From Fimenecus sp963590415 (GTDB lineage Bacteria > Bacillota > Clostridia > Oscillospirales > Acutalibacteraceae), in NCBI GenBank assembly GCA_963590415.1, contig CAVAPB010000005.1, positions 1-64,000 of the forward strand: DNA of 64,000 nt, read 5' to 3'. Below, in pieces: positions 8,058 to 16,532 of this stretch (positions are counted from its first letter, which is position 1; each line of letters starts with the position of its first letter). The notes under the pieces are model-generated. The model did no database searches, was not told the origin of the DNA, and was given only the letters and a program-made list of their open reading frames with translations. The translations under genes were made by a program, and so were the position numbers.

Positions 8058-10316
8058 TCAGTTTGCTCTGATACAACTCATAGGCTCAACCGTAATTGAG
8101 TTTACGGTTACGGCTTCGGAGTTGTAATTGAAGTAAATTACGATGCTGTTGTTATACTCCGTGCAATATACTCCGCTTTGGATTTCATAATGGCTTGTAA
8201 TCCTCGCCGAGCGAAGATTGCCTATCGTGTTATCCGAAAGTGTGTAATTGTCGGTAGCCTGCGTTATCTGCGATTCATAATAGTATTTTCCGTCAAACTC
8301 TTCGTTGTCGGTCTTGGTGCAGGTCCATTCGTATGACGGCATTGCGCCGTATTCAATGGATTTGAGAAGCGCCTTTTTAGAGTCGTCGGAAAGGTTAATC
8401 GGCTCGTTTGAATAATCGACCAAGCCGTGAAGAACTATCTGCGCAAAGGGAATAGACTTATAAACGGCTCCGTCCTCGGGATAAGCCGTGGTTGTCGGGA
8501 GATTTACAACAGCATTCGCTTTTGAAAGCATACAGAAATTACCGTTTTCAATCATTGTTTTATGGTTGTTGCCGAGAACCGAAAGCTGTGATGTGATTAT
8601 ATTTACCGCATTGCTCCTTGTATGCTTTTCGCCTGAATAATCGGAATAAAGCACACTTCCGACATCGTTTATACAGTAACCGTCAACCTGATAGCTCTTG
8701 TTGTTCTTGATAAAGGAAAGCACTCCGTCCTCAAGCTCGGAAAGATTGAGCGCATAGCTTGTCCTCGTTTCCTTACCTGCCACGGACGAATAAATATTGT
8801 CATAGCTTGTCTTGAGCTTTTCTCCCGTAATGTCGTTTGCCGCAGACGAAGAAGAACCGCTCTTATTATATGATACGAGGCTCAGATCGGTAAACATTGT
8901 AAACTTCTGGGTGGAAACATACTGCGAAAGCGCCGTGAACGCCTTTTTATTGCCGAGCGCCTTTATCGGAGCTGCAGAGGAAATTTCGTCCTGATTGTCC
9001 GCACCGTCGAGCATACCCTTGTATCTGAGCGTAACATCGTTTACACCCTTTGCCTTTAACTGACCGAGCAGGTCAAGCGTTTGTTCATAATCGGAAAGGA
9101 CCAAATAGGAATGAGCCGAATTTTTTGCAACCGCTCCCTGTACCGTCAGCATAAACGGAATATGGTCGGTGCTGTCAACTGTTTTTGACGGAAGAACCGA
9201 CTCCCTTATAAGAATCTCACGGCAGGCGGAAGCAAGTCCCGAATAGACTGCGTTTTTACCGGACAAAAATCTGTAACAGATGTTTATTTCGCCCGTGTAG
9301 GTCTCGCCCACATATCTCGAGGTCTTTTTACCCGAGGAATTTGAAATATACGAAACATCGGTAATCCTGAAGCTTGCACCGACGCGGTTATATGTGCCGC
9401 CCTCGTTATATATTTTTCTGTGCGAGGTAACCTCCGCCACGCTGTCTCCGCTTAAAATTATACCGAGAAAAGCGTTCTGTGATGATTTCATTCCGAAAAC
9501 GGGCATAATTGCGTCCGCCGAAATTTCACCGTCAGACGATGTCTGCTTCAACGCAGCGTCATTGCCGTAAACCGAAAATGTTCTCGACTCGTAGCTGTCC
9601 GCAGCTCCGCTTCCCGTCATAATCAACGCACCGCTTGCGTCCGGAACAAAGATATAGTCGTCGCTCTCGGCAACGGTTGTTGCGCCGAAATAATCAAGAA
9701 GTCCGAGCTCCTCAATGACATAGCCGTCGCTTACGGTTATATCGCCGCTGTTTATCTTGGCGTAAAACGCGCCGTCGGAAAGAGAATAGGTAACGGTAAC
9801 AGAGGCATAAAGCTCTCCCGCAGTGATTTCATCATACGATTTAAGAGCGTTTTCCGCAGTAAGCGCCATATTGTAGGTAACCTGTATTCCGTTGTTCACG
9901 GGCTTGAAGGACGCCGCTGAAAATGCAACAGAGTTATCCTGTGAATTGAGCCTGTACTTTCCTCCCTCGGAAGAAATCGTCATATCAAGCACGGTTGCGG
10001 GCGTGGTTTCATCGCCGTCGGAAGCCGAAGGGAGAGAATACCATGTTTTGTTTGTGCTTGTGTCCTTAATCGCAATGCTGTAAGTCGAGCTGTCAAAGTA
10101 AAGCTCAAGCAAGCCCGATTTTGCAACATAAATAAGCGATTTTGAATTTGCGATATGATTATTCCTTGAAGAATAAGCCGCTTCGCTTATTTCAGAGCCG
10201 GAGGCTACGGAGGTCTGCAGACCCGTTGAACACGAGGTCAGAGACAAAGCCGCAATAACAACCGCAAGTAATACCGCCGATATTTTTTTTATAAAGTGAT
10301 TTTTTTCAAAATTCAT
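8058..10316 (-). CDS. DUF5696 surface lipoprotein
   Basis: 752 residues. A signal peptide (KKISAVLLAVVIAALS) ends in the lipobox LTSC, so Cys29 should be lipidated and the protein held on the outer face of the membrane. The body fits DUF5696, a family of about this length found in Firmicutes near carbohydrate uptake genes, with a central region (roughly 390-660) that looks like a catalytically uncertain TIM-barrel and flanking beta-rich parts. Enzymatic activity is not established. It has its own promoter with a palindromic operator and a terminator, so it is a single-gene unit despite following sigF by 77 bases. Confidence 0.75.
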   Translation of the reverse strand: MNFEKNHFIKKISAVLLAVVIAALSLTSCSTGLQTSVASGSEISEAAYSSRNNHIANSKSLIYVAKSGLLELYFDSSTYSIAIKDTSTNKTWYSLPSASDGDETTPATVLDMTISSEGGKYRLNSQDNSVAFSAASFKPVNNGIQVTYNMALTAENALKSYDEITAGELYASVTVTYSLSDGAFYAKINSGDITVSDGYVIEELGLLDYFGATTVAESDDYIFVPDASGALIMTGSGAADSYESRTFSVYGNDAALKQTSSDGEISADAIMPVFGMKSSQNAFLGIILSGDSVAEVTSHRKIYNEGGTYNRVGASFRITDVSYISNSSGKKTSRYVGETYTGEINICYRFLSGKNAVYSGLASACREILIRESVLPSKTVDSTDHIPFMLTVQGAVAKNSAHSYLVLSDYEQTLDLLGQLKAKGVNDVTLRYKGMLDGADNQDEISSAAPIKALGNKKAFTALSQYVSTQKFTMFTDLSLVSYNKSGSSSSAANDITGEKLKTSYDNIYSSVAGKETRTSYALNLSELEDGVLSFIKNNKSYQVDGYCINDVGSVLYSDYSGEKHTRSNAVNIITSQLSVLGNNHKTMIENGNFCMLSKANAVVNLPTTTAYPEDGAVYKSIPFAQIVLHGLVDYSNEPINLSDDSKKALLKSIEYGAMPSYEWTCTKTDNEEFDGKYYYESQITQATDNYTLSDNTIGNLRSARITSHYEIQSGVYCTEYNNSIVIYFNYNSEAVTVNSITVEPMSCIRAN

Positions 10317-10333
10317 ACGCTACACCTCACGAA

Positions 10334-10349
10334 GTCGACATATGTCGAC
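10334..10349. promoter_or_regulatory. Perfect 16-bp palindrome, putative operator
   Basis: GTCGACATATGTCGAC reads identically on both strands and sits directly downstream of the -10 box, over the expected transcription start of the DUF5696 gene, the usual place for a repressor site. No regulator gene is adjacent. Confidence 0.6.
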
Positions 10350-10350
10350 C

Positions 10351-10378
10351 TATATATAATAACATACTTTTTTGAAAA
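10351..10378 (-). promoter_or_regulatory. Probable promoter of the DUF5696 lipoprotein gene
   Basis: Minus strand TTTTCA (10373-10378), 16 bases, TATATA (10351-10356); GAGGTG lies 6 bases before ATG 10316. Confidence 0.5.
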
Positions 10379-10393
10379 ATGCCACTACTAAAT

Positions 10394-11047
10394 CTATCCT
10401 GTCATTTTTCGCCGCATTTCCTGCAGCAGCGAACGCTCCCTGCGAGATACCTGTACCTGAGAAAGCCCGAGTCTTTGCGCCGTTACGGTCTGCGTAAGTC
10501 CTCTGTAATACCGCAGCTCGATAAGCCGCCTGTCGGCTTCGGGCATTTTGTCGATTATTTCCCTTAACGCTATGGAGTTGTGTATCTGCTCCTCGCCGAA
10601 ATCGACGGGAATGTCAATCTGCCTCTCCCCGTCCTCGTCCGTTGCGGTAAGTGAAGCGGGCGGCACGGCTATGTTGAGCAGCTCAACTGTATCAAATTCA
10701 TTTATCCCGAGCCTTTCCGACAGCTCAGACACGGTGGGCTCTCTGCCGAGCGATACGGACAGCTCGTCACGCAGCTTTACTGCTTCTCTTGATTTTTCCT
10801 TCAAAGAACGGCTGACCTTTACCGCTCCGCCGTCCCTGAAAAGCCGCTTTATCTCGCCGAGTATGGCAGGTACGGCATATGTCGAAAAACGAAAGCCGAG
10901 CGTTTCGTCAAAGCCGTCTGCCGCCTTTACAAGACCGAGGCAGCCTGCCGAGTACAAATCATCATATTCAATACCCCTGTTTCTGAATTTGTTTGCACAC
11001 GAATGAACAAGACCGAGATTTTCGGAAATAAGCTCGTCTCGGGTCAT
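10394..11047 (-). CDS. sigF: RNA polymerase forespore sigma factor SigF
   Basis: 217 residues. Region 2 (GIEYDDLYSAGCLGLVKAAD, FSTYAVPAILGEI), region 3 (KVSRSLKEKSREAVKLRDEL) and region 4 with a helix-turn-helix (LTQTVTAQRLGLSQVQVSR) match the SigF/SigG/SigB group. It directs early forespore transcription in sporulation. The order anti-anti-sigma, anti-sigma, sigma is that of spoIIA; SigB operons share it, but spoVAC and a BofA gene elsewhere in the window favour SigF. It begins only a few residues before region 2, about 30 residues shorter at the N-terminus than Bacillus SigF. Start and upstream stop overlap as TAATG, so this start is firm. Confidence 0.87.
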   Translation of the reverse strand: MTRDELISENLGLVHSCANKFRNRGIEYDDLYSAGCLGLVKAADGFDETLGFRFSTYAVPAILGEIKRLFRDGGAVKVSRSLKEKSREAVKLRDELSVSLGREPTVSELSERLGINEFDTVELLNIAVPPASLTATDEDGERQIDIPVDFGEEQIHNSIALREIIDKMPEADRRLIELRYYRGLTQTVTAQRLGLSQVQVSRRERSLLQEMRRKMTG

Positions 11048-11484
11048 TACAGAGCGTTTCTGCCCTTTATTTTTTTGATAATCGTAACCGTCGTTCCCAT
11101 ATTCACCCTTGAGCGCACCTTAACCTTGTCCGAGAAGCTTTCCATAACAGTAAAGCCGAGACCTGCCCTGTCGCCGCCGAGCGAGGTATACAGAGGCTGC
11201 CTTGCCTGCTCTATGTCCTCAATTCCGCAGCCCTTATCCCTTATTTTTATCTCCACAACAGAGTTTTCAAACACCCTTACGGTTATGTAAATCTTGCCCA
11301 CCCTGTTTTTGTAGGCGTGAACGATACAGTTTGTAACAGCTTCGCTGACGCTTGTTTTTATATCATTTATTTCCTCAACGGTCGGGTCAAGCTGTGCGAC
11401 AAACGACGATACCGCAAGACGGGCGTATCCCTCGTTTACCGAACGGCTTTCAAGCTGAATTTTCACTTCGTTTAAGTATTTCAT
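11047..11484 (-). CDS. spoIIAB: Anti-sigma F factor / serine kinase SpoIIAB
   Basis: 145 residues, the usual size. A GHKL ATPase/kinase fold: N-box SVSEAVTNCIVHAY, G1 box IRDKGCGI, G2 box GLGFTVMESF. SpoIIAB holds SigF inactive and phosphorylates SpoIIAA on serine; release of SigF in the forespore depends on the ADP/ATP and SpoIIAA phosphorylation balance. Its start overlaps the spoIIAA stop by four bases (ATGA) and its stop overlaps sigF by one, which keeps the three partners at fixed ratio. Confidence 0.92.
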   Translation of the reverse strand: MKYLNEVKIQLESRSVNEGYARLAVSSFVAQLDPTVEEINDIKTSVSEAVTNCIVHAYKNRVGKIYITVRVFENSVVEIKIRDKGCGIEDIEQARQPLYTSLGGDRAGLGFTVMESFSDKVKVRSRVNMGTTVTIIKKIKGRNAL

Positions 11485-11810
11485 TTTACTGCCTCCCTCG
11501 TTTTCTTTTTTAATACGGCAAGCTTTTCGAGTCCGGCAAGCTGCATAACCCTGTATGCGTGTTCGGACAGGTTTACAATGTACAACGAACAGTTTTTGCC
11601 CTCAATAAGCCTGTATCTGCCCATAACAAGCCCTATGCCCGAGCTGTCCATAAAGGTAACATCGCCGAAGTCAAGCACGAGCCTGTCCGGCTGACGGAAC
11701 GATACATATTCGTCAATGGTTTCCCTTATCATCGGAGCATTATGGTGGTCTATTTCTCCGCTTAAATAAGCGGTTACGGCAGTGCCGTTTATTTCCATTC
11801 TCGCAGTCAT
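11481..11810 (-). CDS. spoIIAA: Anti-anti-sigma F factor SpoIIAA
   Basis: 109-residue STAS-domain protein. The loop TFMDSSGIGLVMGRY carries the serine phosphorylated by SpoIIAB and dephosphorylated by SpoIIE in the known system. Unphosphorylated SpoIIAA displaces SigF from SpoIIAB. First gene of the three-gene operon; the region upstream holds the terminator of the preceding operon, so a promoter must lie within roughly 11811-11865, but I could not assign a SigH-type site with confidence. Confidence 0.92.
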   Translation of the reverse strand: MTARMEINGTAVTAYLSGEIDHHNAPMIRETIDEYVSFRQPDRLVLDFGDVTFMDSSGIGLVMGRYRLIEGKNCSLYIVNLSEHAYRVMQLAGLEKLAVLKKKTREAVK

Positions 11811-11863
11811 TTTATCAGTCCTTTCATGAGAATATTACACCGAAGCCGTCAAAAAAATTGTCA

Positions 11864-11899
11864 AAAAAAGAGTCTTATGAAGCGAAAGCCTCATAAGAC
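11864..11899 (-). terminator. Terminator after the PASTA pseudokinase operon
   Basis: GTCTTATGA-GC / GC-TCATAAGAC hairpin with a 4-base loop (11872-11899) followed on the minus strand by a run of seven T. It separates the zapA-to-pseudokinase operon from spoIIA. Confidence 0.85.
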
Positions 11900-11914
11900 C
11901 CGTAAAAAATGTTT

Positions 11915-13606
11915 TTATCCTAAAAGTCCGCCGCTCAAATCGCCGAGCAGGCTCTTCTTTGTGGTTGTCGCAGTAGTGGGGGGATTACCCCAAACCTGTA
12001 CATATATTTCCTTGCCCTTCTCGTATTCCTTGCCCGCCTCGGGAGTTACGGTAATTACCTCGTTTGCGGTATGCGTGCCGTCGTTGTTCTTCTCGACCTT
12101 TTTGCAGACAAATCCCGCTTCGGTCAAAAGGTTATAAGCCTTGTTGTAATCCATGCCTGAAACATCGATAAGCGTAACATACTCTATACCCTTGCTGACC
12201 GTCAGCTTAATCTCTGAGCCCTGCTGCACCTGTGTTCCTGCTTCAAGGTTCTGTGATATTATATATCCGGTTTCAACGCTGTCGGAGTACTGATAATCGA
12301 CTGTAAACTTAAAGCGTGTTTTCTGCACCTCATCCGAGGAAATTCTCGAATAGCTCTGTCCGACAAAGTTCGGCACCTCAATCATCTGTGCCACGCCCTC
12401 TGTTGTGGTCGTGTTGTCCTCGGCATTTTTGAAATGGTCGTATGTAAGCCAGCCGCCGAGCGCCAGCACGCCTATGCCTATACAGATTGCAAATGCGATA
12501 ATTGCCATCTTCACCTGCTCGTGCTTCTGCTGTTCCTGACGGGCAAGCTTTTCAAGGCGTTTTCTCTCCGCCGCCTCGTCATCCGTTGTTACAGACGGCT
12601 TGACCTCATTTTCCCTTATTTCGTGAATGGGATTTGTCGCAATAGTGCTCGGCGAGCCCGAAAGCTCCTCACGCAATTTGTCAACGGTAGCGGTTCTGTC
12701 ACCAGGCTCTATTGTAAGAGCGTGGTCGAGAGCCGATACAAGATATGCAGGCAGCACCTCTGCAAATTTGGGCGGAATCATAAGCTTGTCATTGGTAATC
12801 CTCTCCGAAGCCTCGGCGGGAGTACTGCCGATAAGAGCCCTGTAAATAACAGCCGCTATACCGTAAACATCCGTCCACGAACCCGTGTCGTCAACATCAT
12901 GATACTGCTCGATAGCCGCATATCCCGGAAACAGCTCAGGCTTAACCCTTGTTTTGAGGCACCGCGCCGATGAAATCATAAATCCGGTAAGACGGAGCTT
13001 GCCGTCTCTGCCGAGCACAAGAGTGTTCGGCGAAATTCCCCTGTGATATATGTCGAGCGAGTGGAGCGAAGCCACCGTGGTAAGCACGGGCATCATAAGA
13101 GTTTTGACCCTGTCCCAGCCGAGATAGCCCGTTCTGCTTTTCAAAAGGAAATCACGAAGCGATATGGTTTCAAGATATTCGCTGACGGCATATGCCGTGT
13201 TGTTTTCTTCAATTATGTCGATAACGGGGATGAGCGCCGAGAGATTTCTGCTCATTGCAAGCTTCCTGTTAAGGTTCAAAAACTCACGGATGCAGTCGTA
13301 AAAAACGAGCCTGCTGTCATCATTGACAATAACCTCCGTGTGTCCCTCCAATCTTGTAACATTATGTACAGGCAAGAACTCACGCACCGTTACGGGCGTT
13401 TTTGTCTCGCTGTCCCACGCCATATAGGTAACACCGTCGCCAGAAGCCGAAACAGCCTTACCTACCGTATATCTGCCGCCTATAACCGTTCTCAGCGGAA
13501 GATACGGAGCAGGTGCCTCGGAACTGTTGTTAAAGCCGCAAAAAGGACATTGCTGTGCCGAACCTATTTCCTTCATACAGCCCATACACAAATTGTCTGC
13601 CGTCAT
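11915..13606 (-). CDS. Zinc-ribbon PASTA protein with a degenerate (pseudo)kinase domain
   Basis: 563 residues. Domains: zinc ribbon (Cys7, Cys10, Cys20, Cys23); kinase-like domain about 40-318; basic coiled region 345-366; one membrane helix 367-388; two extracellular PASTA repeats about 409-545; a Thr/Gly-rich tail. The kinase fold is recognisable (TDVYGIAAVIYRALIG, GYAAIEQY) but key positions are altered: the usual VAIK lysine is Arg75 (VTVREF), HRD is HRG (188-190), and DFG reads GFM (208-210, inside LTGFM). The glycine loop is also atypical. It should not catalyse phosphotransfer by the normal mechanism and is better seen as a sensor or scaffold binding peptidoglycan outside and partners inside. 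It lies 14 bases after the dockerin gene in the same operon. Confidence 0.87.
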   Translation of the reverse strand: MTADNLCMGCMKEIGSAQQCPFCGFNNSSEAPAPYLPLRTVIGGRYTVGKAVSASGDGVTYMAWDSETKTPVTVREFLPVHNVTRLEGHTEVIVNDDSRLVFYDCIREFLNLNRKLAMSRNLSALIPVIDIIEENNTAYAVSEYLETISLRDFLLKSRTGYLGWDRVKTLMMPVLTTVASLHSLDIYHRGISPNTLVLGRDGKLRLTGFMISSARCLKTRVKPELFPGYAAIEQYHDVDDTGSWTDVYGIAAVIYRALIGSTPAEASERITNDKLMIPPKFAEVLPAYLVSALDHALTIEPGDRTATVDKLREELSGSPSTIATNPIHEIRENEVKPSVTTDDEAAERKRLEKLARQEQQKHEQVKMAIIAFAICIGIGVLALGGWLTYDHFKNAEDNTTTTEGVAQMIEVPNFVGQSYSRISSDEVQKTRFKFTVDYQYSDSVETGYIISQNLEAGTQVQQGSEIKLTVSKGIEYVTLIDVSGMDYNKAYNLLTEAGFVCKKVEKNNDGTHTANEVITVTPEAGKEYEKGKEIYVQVWGNPPTTATTTKKSLLGDLSGGLLG

Positions 13607-13620
13607 ATTTTATCCTCCGT

Positions 13621-14052
13621 TCAGTTGCGCCAATCTATTGTGGCATCTTTTGTATTATCATTGTACTCTATCGTTATGCTCTGCTTTCTTGTCGTTGACG
13701 GATTTGTACTGTCGTCAAGGTCGATATATCCGCTTGAGTCAAATTCACTTGTGCCGATGTCAATATCGCTTAATTTGCGTATGCCGGCAACCGCTTCGAG
13801 AATATACTTTGCATCGGTCAAATCAATATCGCCGTCCCCGTCTGCGTCTGCATTTGCCATAGCTTTCTGCGAGAGCGTTCTCATATCCGCTATATACTGC
13901 AAAACATATTTTGCGTCAAGAAGAGACACCTTGCCGTCAAGGTTTACATCGCCTCTTTTTCCACCCGCTCCGGCAAACGAAGAAAGCGTAATGCAAAGCG
14001 TGCATACGACTATCAAAGCCGATGACAATATAATCGCAAGCTTGTTTTTCAT
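13621..14052 (-). CDS. Exported small protein consisting mainly of a type I dockerin
   Basis: 143 residues: signal peptide 1-28, then a dockerin almost at once. Two calcium loops are complete (Asp35-Asp46, DVNLDGKVSLLD; Asp69-Asp80, DADGDGDIDLTD), each followed by the near-identical helix start AKYxL. A third, poorer loop lies at 103-114 (EFDSSGYIDLDD). The last 30 residues are a short beta-prone tail. Dockerins bind cohesins and are normally attached to an enzyme; here nothing is attached. The gene lies 12 bases after dut and 14 before the PASTA pseudokinase. Candidate partners are the two cohesin proteins at 48.7-50.3 kb. Confidence 0.85.
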   Translation of the reverse strand: MKNKLAIILSSALIVVCTLCITLSSFAGAGGKRGDVNLDGKVSLLDAKYVLQYIADMRTLSQKAMANADADGDGDIDLTDAKYILEAVAGIRKLSDIDIGTSEFDSSGYIDLDDSTNPSTTRKQSITIEYNDNTKDATIDWRN

Positions 14053-14064
14053 ATCTGAATCTCC

Positions 14065-14508
14065 TTATTTTGTACCTGTCGAACCGAAGCCGCCCGCACC
14101 CCTGACGGTTTCGTCAAGGCTCGTAACCTCTGTAAGCTTTGGAAGTGCAACGGGCTCAATAACCATCTGTGCAATTCTTTCAAAGGGCTGAATTTCATAG
14201 GCTTCGGAAATCTGGTTGATAACGCCTACGCAAATTTCGCCCCTATAATCGCTGTCGATTACACCGACGGAATTGAGAAGTCCTATTCCATGCTTAATGG
14301 CAAGACCGCTTCTTGCATATATAAACGCCGCATAATGCGGATCGTCAAGACCTATGGCAATTCCCGTCGGAATGACTGCGGTCTCTCCGCCTTTTAAGAG
14401 CAAGGGCTTATCAATGCAGGCGTATAAATCATAGCCTGCCGAACCCTCGGTTGCCCTTGTGGGAAGCTTTGCGCTTTCTCTTACTTTTTTGACTTTAAGT
14501 TCTTTCAT
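14065..14508 (-). CDS. dut: dUTP diphosphatase (dUTPase)
   Basis: 147-residue trimeric dUTPase that hydrolyses dUTP to dUMP, keeping uracil out of DNA. Conserved motifs are visible: AGYDLYA, YARSGLAIKHGI, GVIDSDYRGEI, RIAQMVI and the C-terminal GAGGFGSTG flap. The start overlaps the stop of the upstream U32 gene by one base (TAATG), so they are co-translated. Confidence 0.95.
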   Translation of the reverse strand: MKELKVKKVRESAKLPTRATEGSAGYDLYACIDKPLLLKGGETAVIPTGIAIGLDDPHYAAFIYARSGLAIKHGIGLLNSVGVIDSDYRGEICVGVINQISEAYEIQPFERIAQMVIEPVALPKLTEVTSLDETVRGAGGFGSTGTK

Positions 14509-16532
14509 TATTCTACTCCTCTGTAAAAAAGTCCTCGAGTAAATTCGCCGTCGGGCGCAGAGTGCTTTTTATAATCTGATATAATATCCTGCACCTGCCG
14601 TTTGTTTTCAAGGGTAAAGAACATTATATCAAAATCGGTATTCTTAATTTCCGACAGCCTGTCGAGCATATATGTCGGTCTGGAATTGAGAAGCTGTGAA
14701 AAGCCGTTCTCGCATATAACGGGAAAGGAAATCCCCTTTCTGTCGGTAAGACAACTGCTTTTTCTGCATTCGGCACAGGTTTTTGCGTTCTTAACGGGAC
14801 AATTCCTTGTGAGCATAAGCGGAGTTCTGCCGTAAACCGCACAGCCTCTTTTTACTTTTCCGCTCAACTGTGAAATCTGCCCGAGAGTTAATTCATATGA
14901 CAAAACAGTCTCTTTAATTCCGAGTTTCTCCAAGGTTTTCAGAGATCGGGAATTGTATATGTTCAAAAACGGACCGCCTATCGCCTCAACACCCGCCTGC
15001 TTTGCCGCACATACGGCATCAAGCGTGTTGCAAAGAGCATATTTCGCTCCGCTTTTTTTTATTTTTTCGACAACCGAATCATAATTTCCGAAAATCCCTC
15101 TCGGCACGCTCACGCCCGCGCCGTATTTTTTGAGAATATCCGCGGGTGTGTCAAGCGGCAAAAACAGCCTGTCGTATGAAACCTTTTCGGGTACGCTGCC
15201 GACATTCGAAAAGCAAAGGTACAGCTCTTTTTTGCTTAAAGGTCTGTCCACTGCCGCAAAATCGAATTTATGAAGCTCCCTTTCGGGCACTTCTGTAAGC
15301 TTTTGCGAAAGAGCGTCAAACGCCGCACGCCGCAAAGCGTTTATCGCCGAAACGGGTATGCTTATTCCGTCGGAAATATCGGTATGTATCTCCCCGGGAT
15401 AAAACACCGTGCCGCCGCATTTTTCAAGCTGTGCTATGACGGTCTGCTCCGTAAGCGGTCTGTTTACCGCTTTTTCGCACACGGTATCCGCTGTTTTGAA
15501 AATGCTTATCTTACCCGTTTTTGCGGTAAGAGTCGGCGCTTCGTTTTCGTAAGCCGTGAACACAAAATCCACCTTGTGCACCGGCTTTTCCTTTTCGTAT
15601 ATTTTTGCGTATTTTTTAAGCAAATCCGAGGTGGCGGAGGTTACATTTTCCTTTTCTCTCTTGCCGAACATATTTCTGCCGAGGGACGAGGTGTAATAGC
15701 CGTCCGTAAAGCCCGAACGGGAAAACAGCGATTTCAGTTCGCTTTTTCTCTGCTGCGAATAAGCTCTGTCAAGGCTTTCTCTGCACGAAGTGACCGCAGC
15801 GGCAACATATTCGGGGCGTTTCATTCTGCCTTCTATCTTAAACGAGGCTACGCCCATATCGGAAAGCTCCGAAAGATACTCTACAAGAGACAAATCCTTT
15901 AAGCTCAAATCCGTGCCCGTTCCGCCGTCGATGTGAAACGGCAATCTGCACGGTTGGGCGCAAAGGCCTCTGTTTCCGCTTCGTGAGCCGAGCATTGCCG
16001 ACAAAAGACACTGACCCGACACACACATACACAGTGCGCCGTGTACAAACACCTCAAGCTCTATGGGCGAATTATCAGCTATGCGCTTTATCTCCGCCTT
16101 TGAAAGCTCTCTCGGTAAAACCGCCCTTGAAAAGCCTAAATCCGCAAGGGCTTTAATGCCTTCGGGAGTTCCCGTCGAAAGCTGAGTGGAGGCGTGCATT
16201 TCCATTTCCGGACAAATGCTTTTTACCGCACTTGCAACGCCCAAATCCTGAACGATTACCGCGTCCGCTCCGCTCTCGCATATCGCCTTTACGGTTTCTT
16301 CAAGGCTTGCAAACTCGCTGTCGGAGACAAGCGTGTTGAGCGTTATGTGGCATTTTACAGAATGCAAATGACAGAAATCAACCGCATTTTTAAGCCCGTC
16401 AAAATCAAAATTTCCCGCATTTCGCCTTGCGTTAAAGCTTCCCGTGCCGAAGTAAACTGCGTCCGCTCCGCTTCGCACCGCCGCAACAAGTGCGTCAAAA
16501 TTACCTGCGGGGGCAAGGATTTCAGCCGTCAT
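14508..16532 (-). CDS. Peptidase U32 family protein (RlhA-like, 23S rRNA hydroxylation)
   Basis: 674 residues. The N-terminal half has the U32 signature region (EVFVHGALCMCVSGQCLLSA, then GNRGLCAQPCRLPF), with cysteines proposed to hold an Fe-S cluster. The central and C-terminal parts match the long form of the family, including a second cysteine set (RNCPVKNAKTCAECRKSSC). E. coli RlhA of this type hydroxylates C2501 of 23S rRNA; other U32 members act in ubiquinone or tRNA modification or as collagenases, so the exact reaction is inferred. The stop of zapA overlaps its start by four bases. Confidence 0.85.
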   Translation of the reverse strand: MTAEILAPAGNFDALVAAVRSGADAVYFGTGSFNARRNAGNFDFDGLKNAVDFCHLHSVKCHITLNTLVSDSEFASLEETVKAICESGADAVIVQDLGVASAVKSICPEMEMHASTQLSTGTPEGIKALADLGFSRAVLPRELSKAEIKRIADNSPIELEVFVHGALCMCVSGQCLLSAMLGSRSGNRGLCAQPCRLPFHIDGGTGTDLSLKDLSLVEYLSELSDMGVASFKIEGRMKRPEYVAAAVTSCRESLDRAYSQQRKSELKSLFSRSGFTDGYYTSSLGRNMFGKREKENVTSATSDLLKKYAKIYEKEKPVHKVDFVFTAYENEAPTLTAKTGKISIFKTADTVCEKAVNRPLTEQTVIAQLEKCGGTVFYPGEIHTDISDGISIPVSAINALRRAAFDALSQKLTEVPERELHKFDFAAVDRPLSKKELYLCFSNVGSVPEKVSYDRLFLPLDTPADILKKYGAGVSVPRGIFGNYDSVVEKIKKSGAKYALCNTLDAVCAAKQAGVEAIGGPFLNIYNSRSLKTLEKLGIKETVLSYELTLGQISQLSGKVKRGCAVYGRTPLMLTRNCPVKNAKTCAECRKSSCLTDRKGISFPVICENGFSQLLNSRPTYMLDRLSEIKNTDFDIMFFTLENKRQVQDIISDYKKHSAPDGEFTRGLFYRGVE

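Noticed and set aside
10394..11810. rsbV-rsbW-sigB stress operon
   Set aside because: Gene order is the same, but the sequence and the presence of spoVAC and a BofA gene fit spoIIA better; I kept SigF and lowered the confidence slightly.
13043..14191. Long open frame on the plus strand across the pseudokinase, dockerin and dut genes
   Set aside because: It is antisense to three well-supported genes, has no ribosome site and its translation lacks any recognisable domain.
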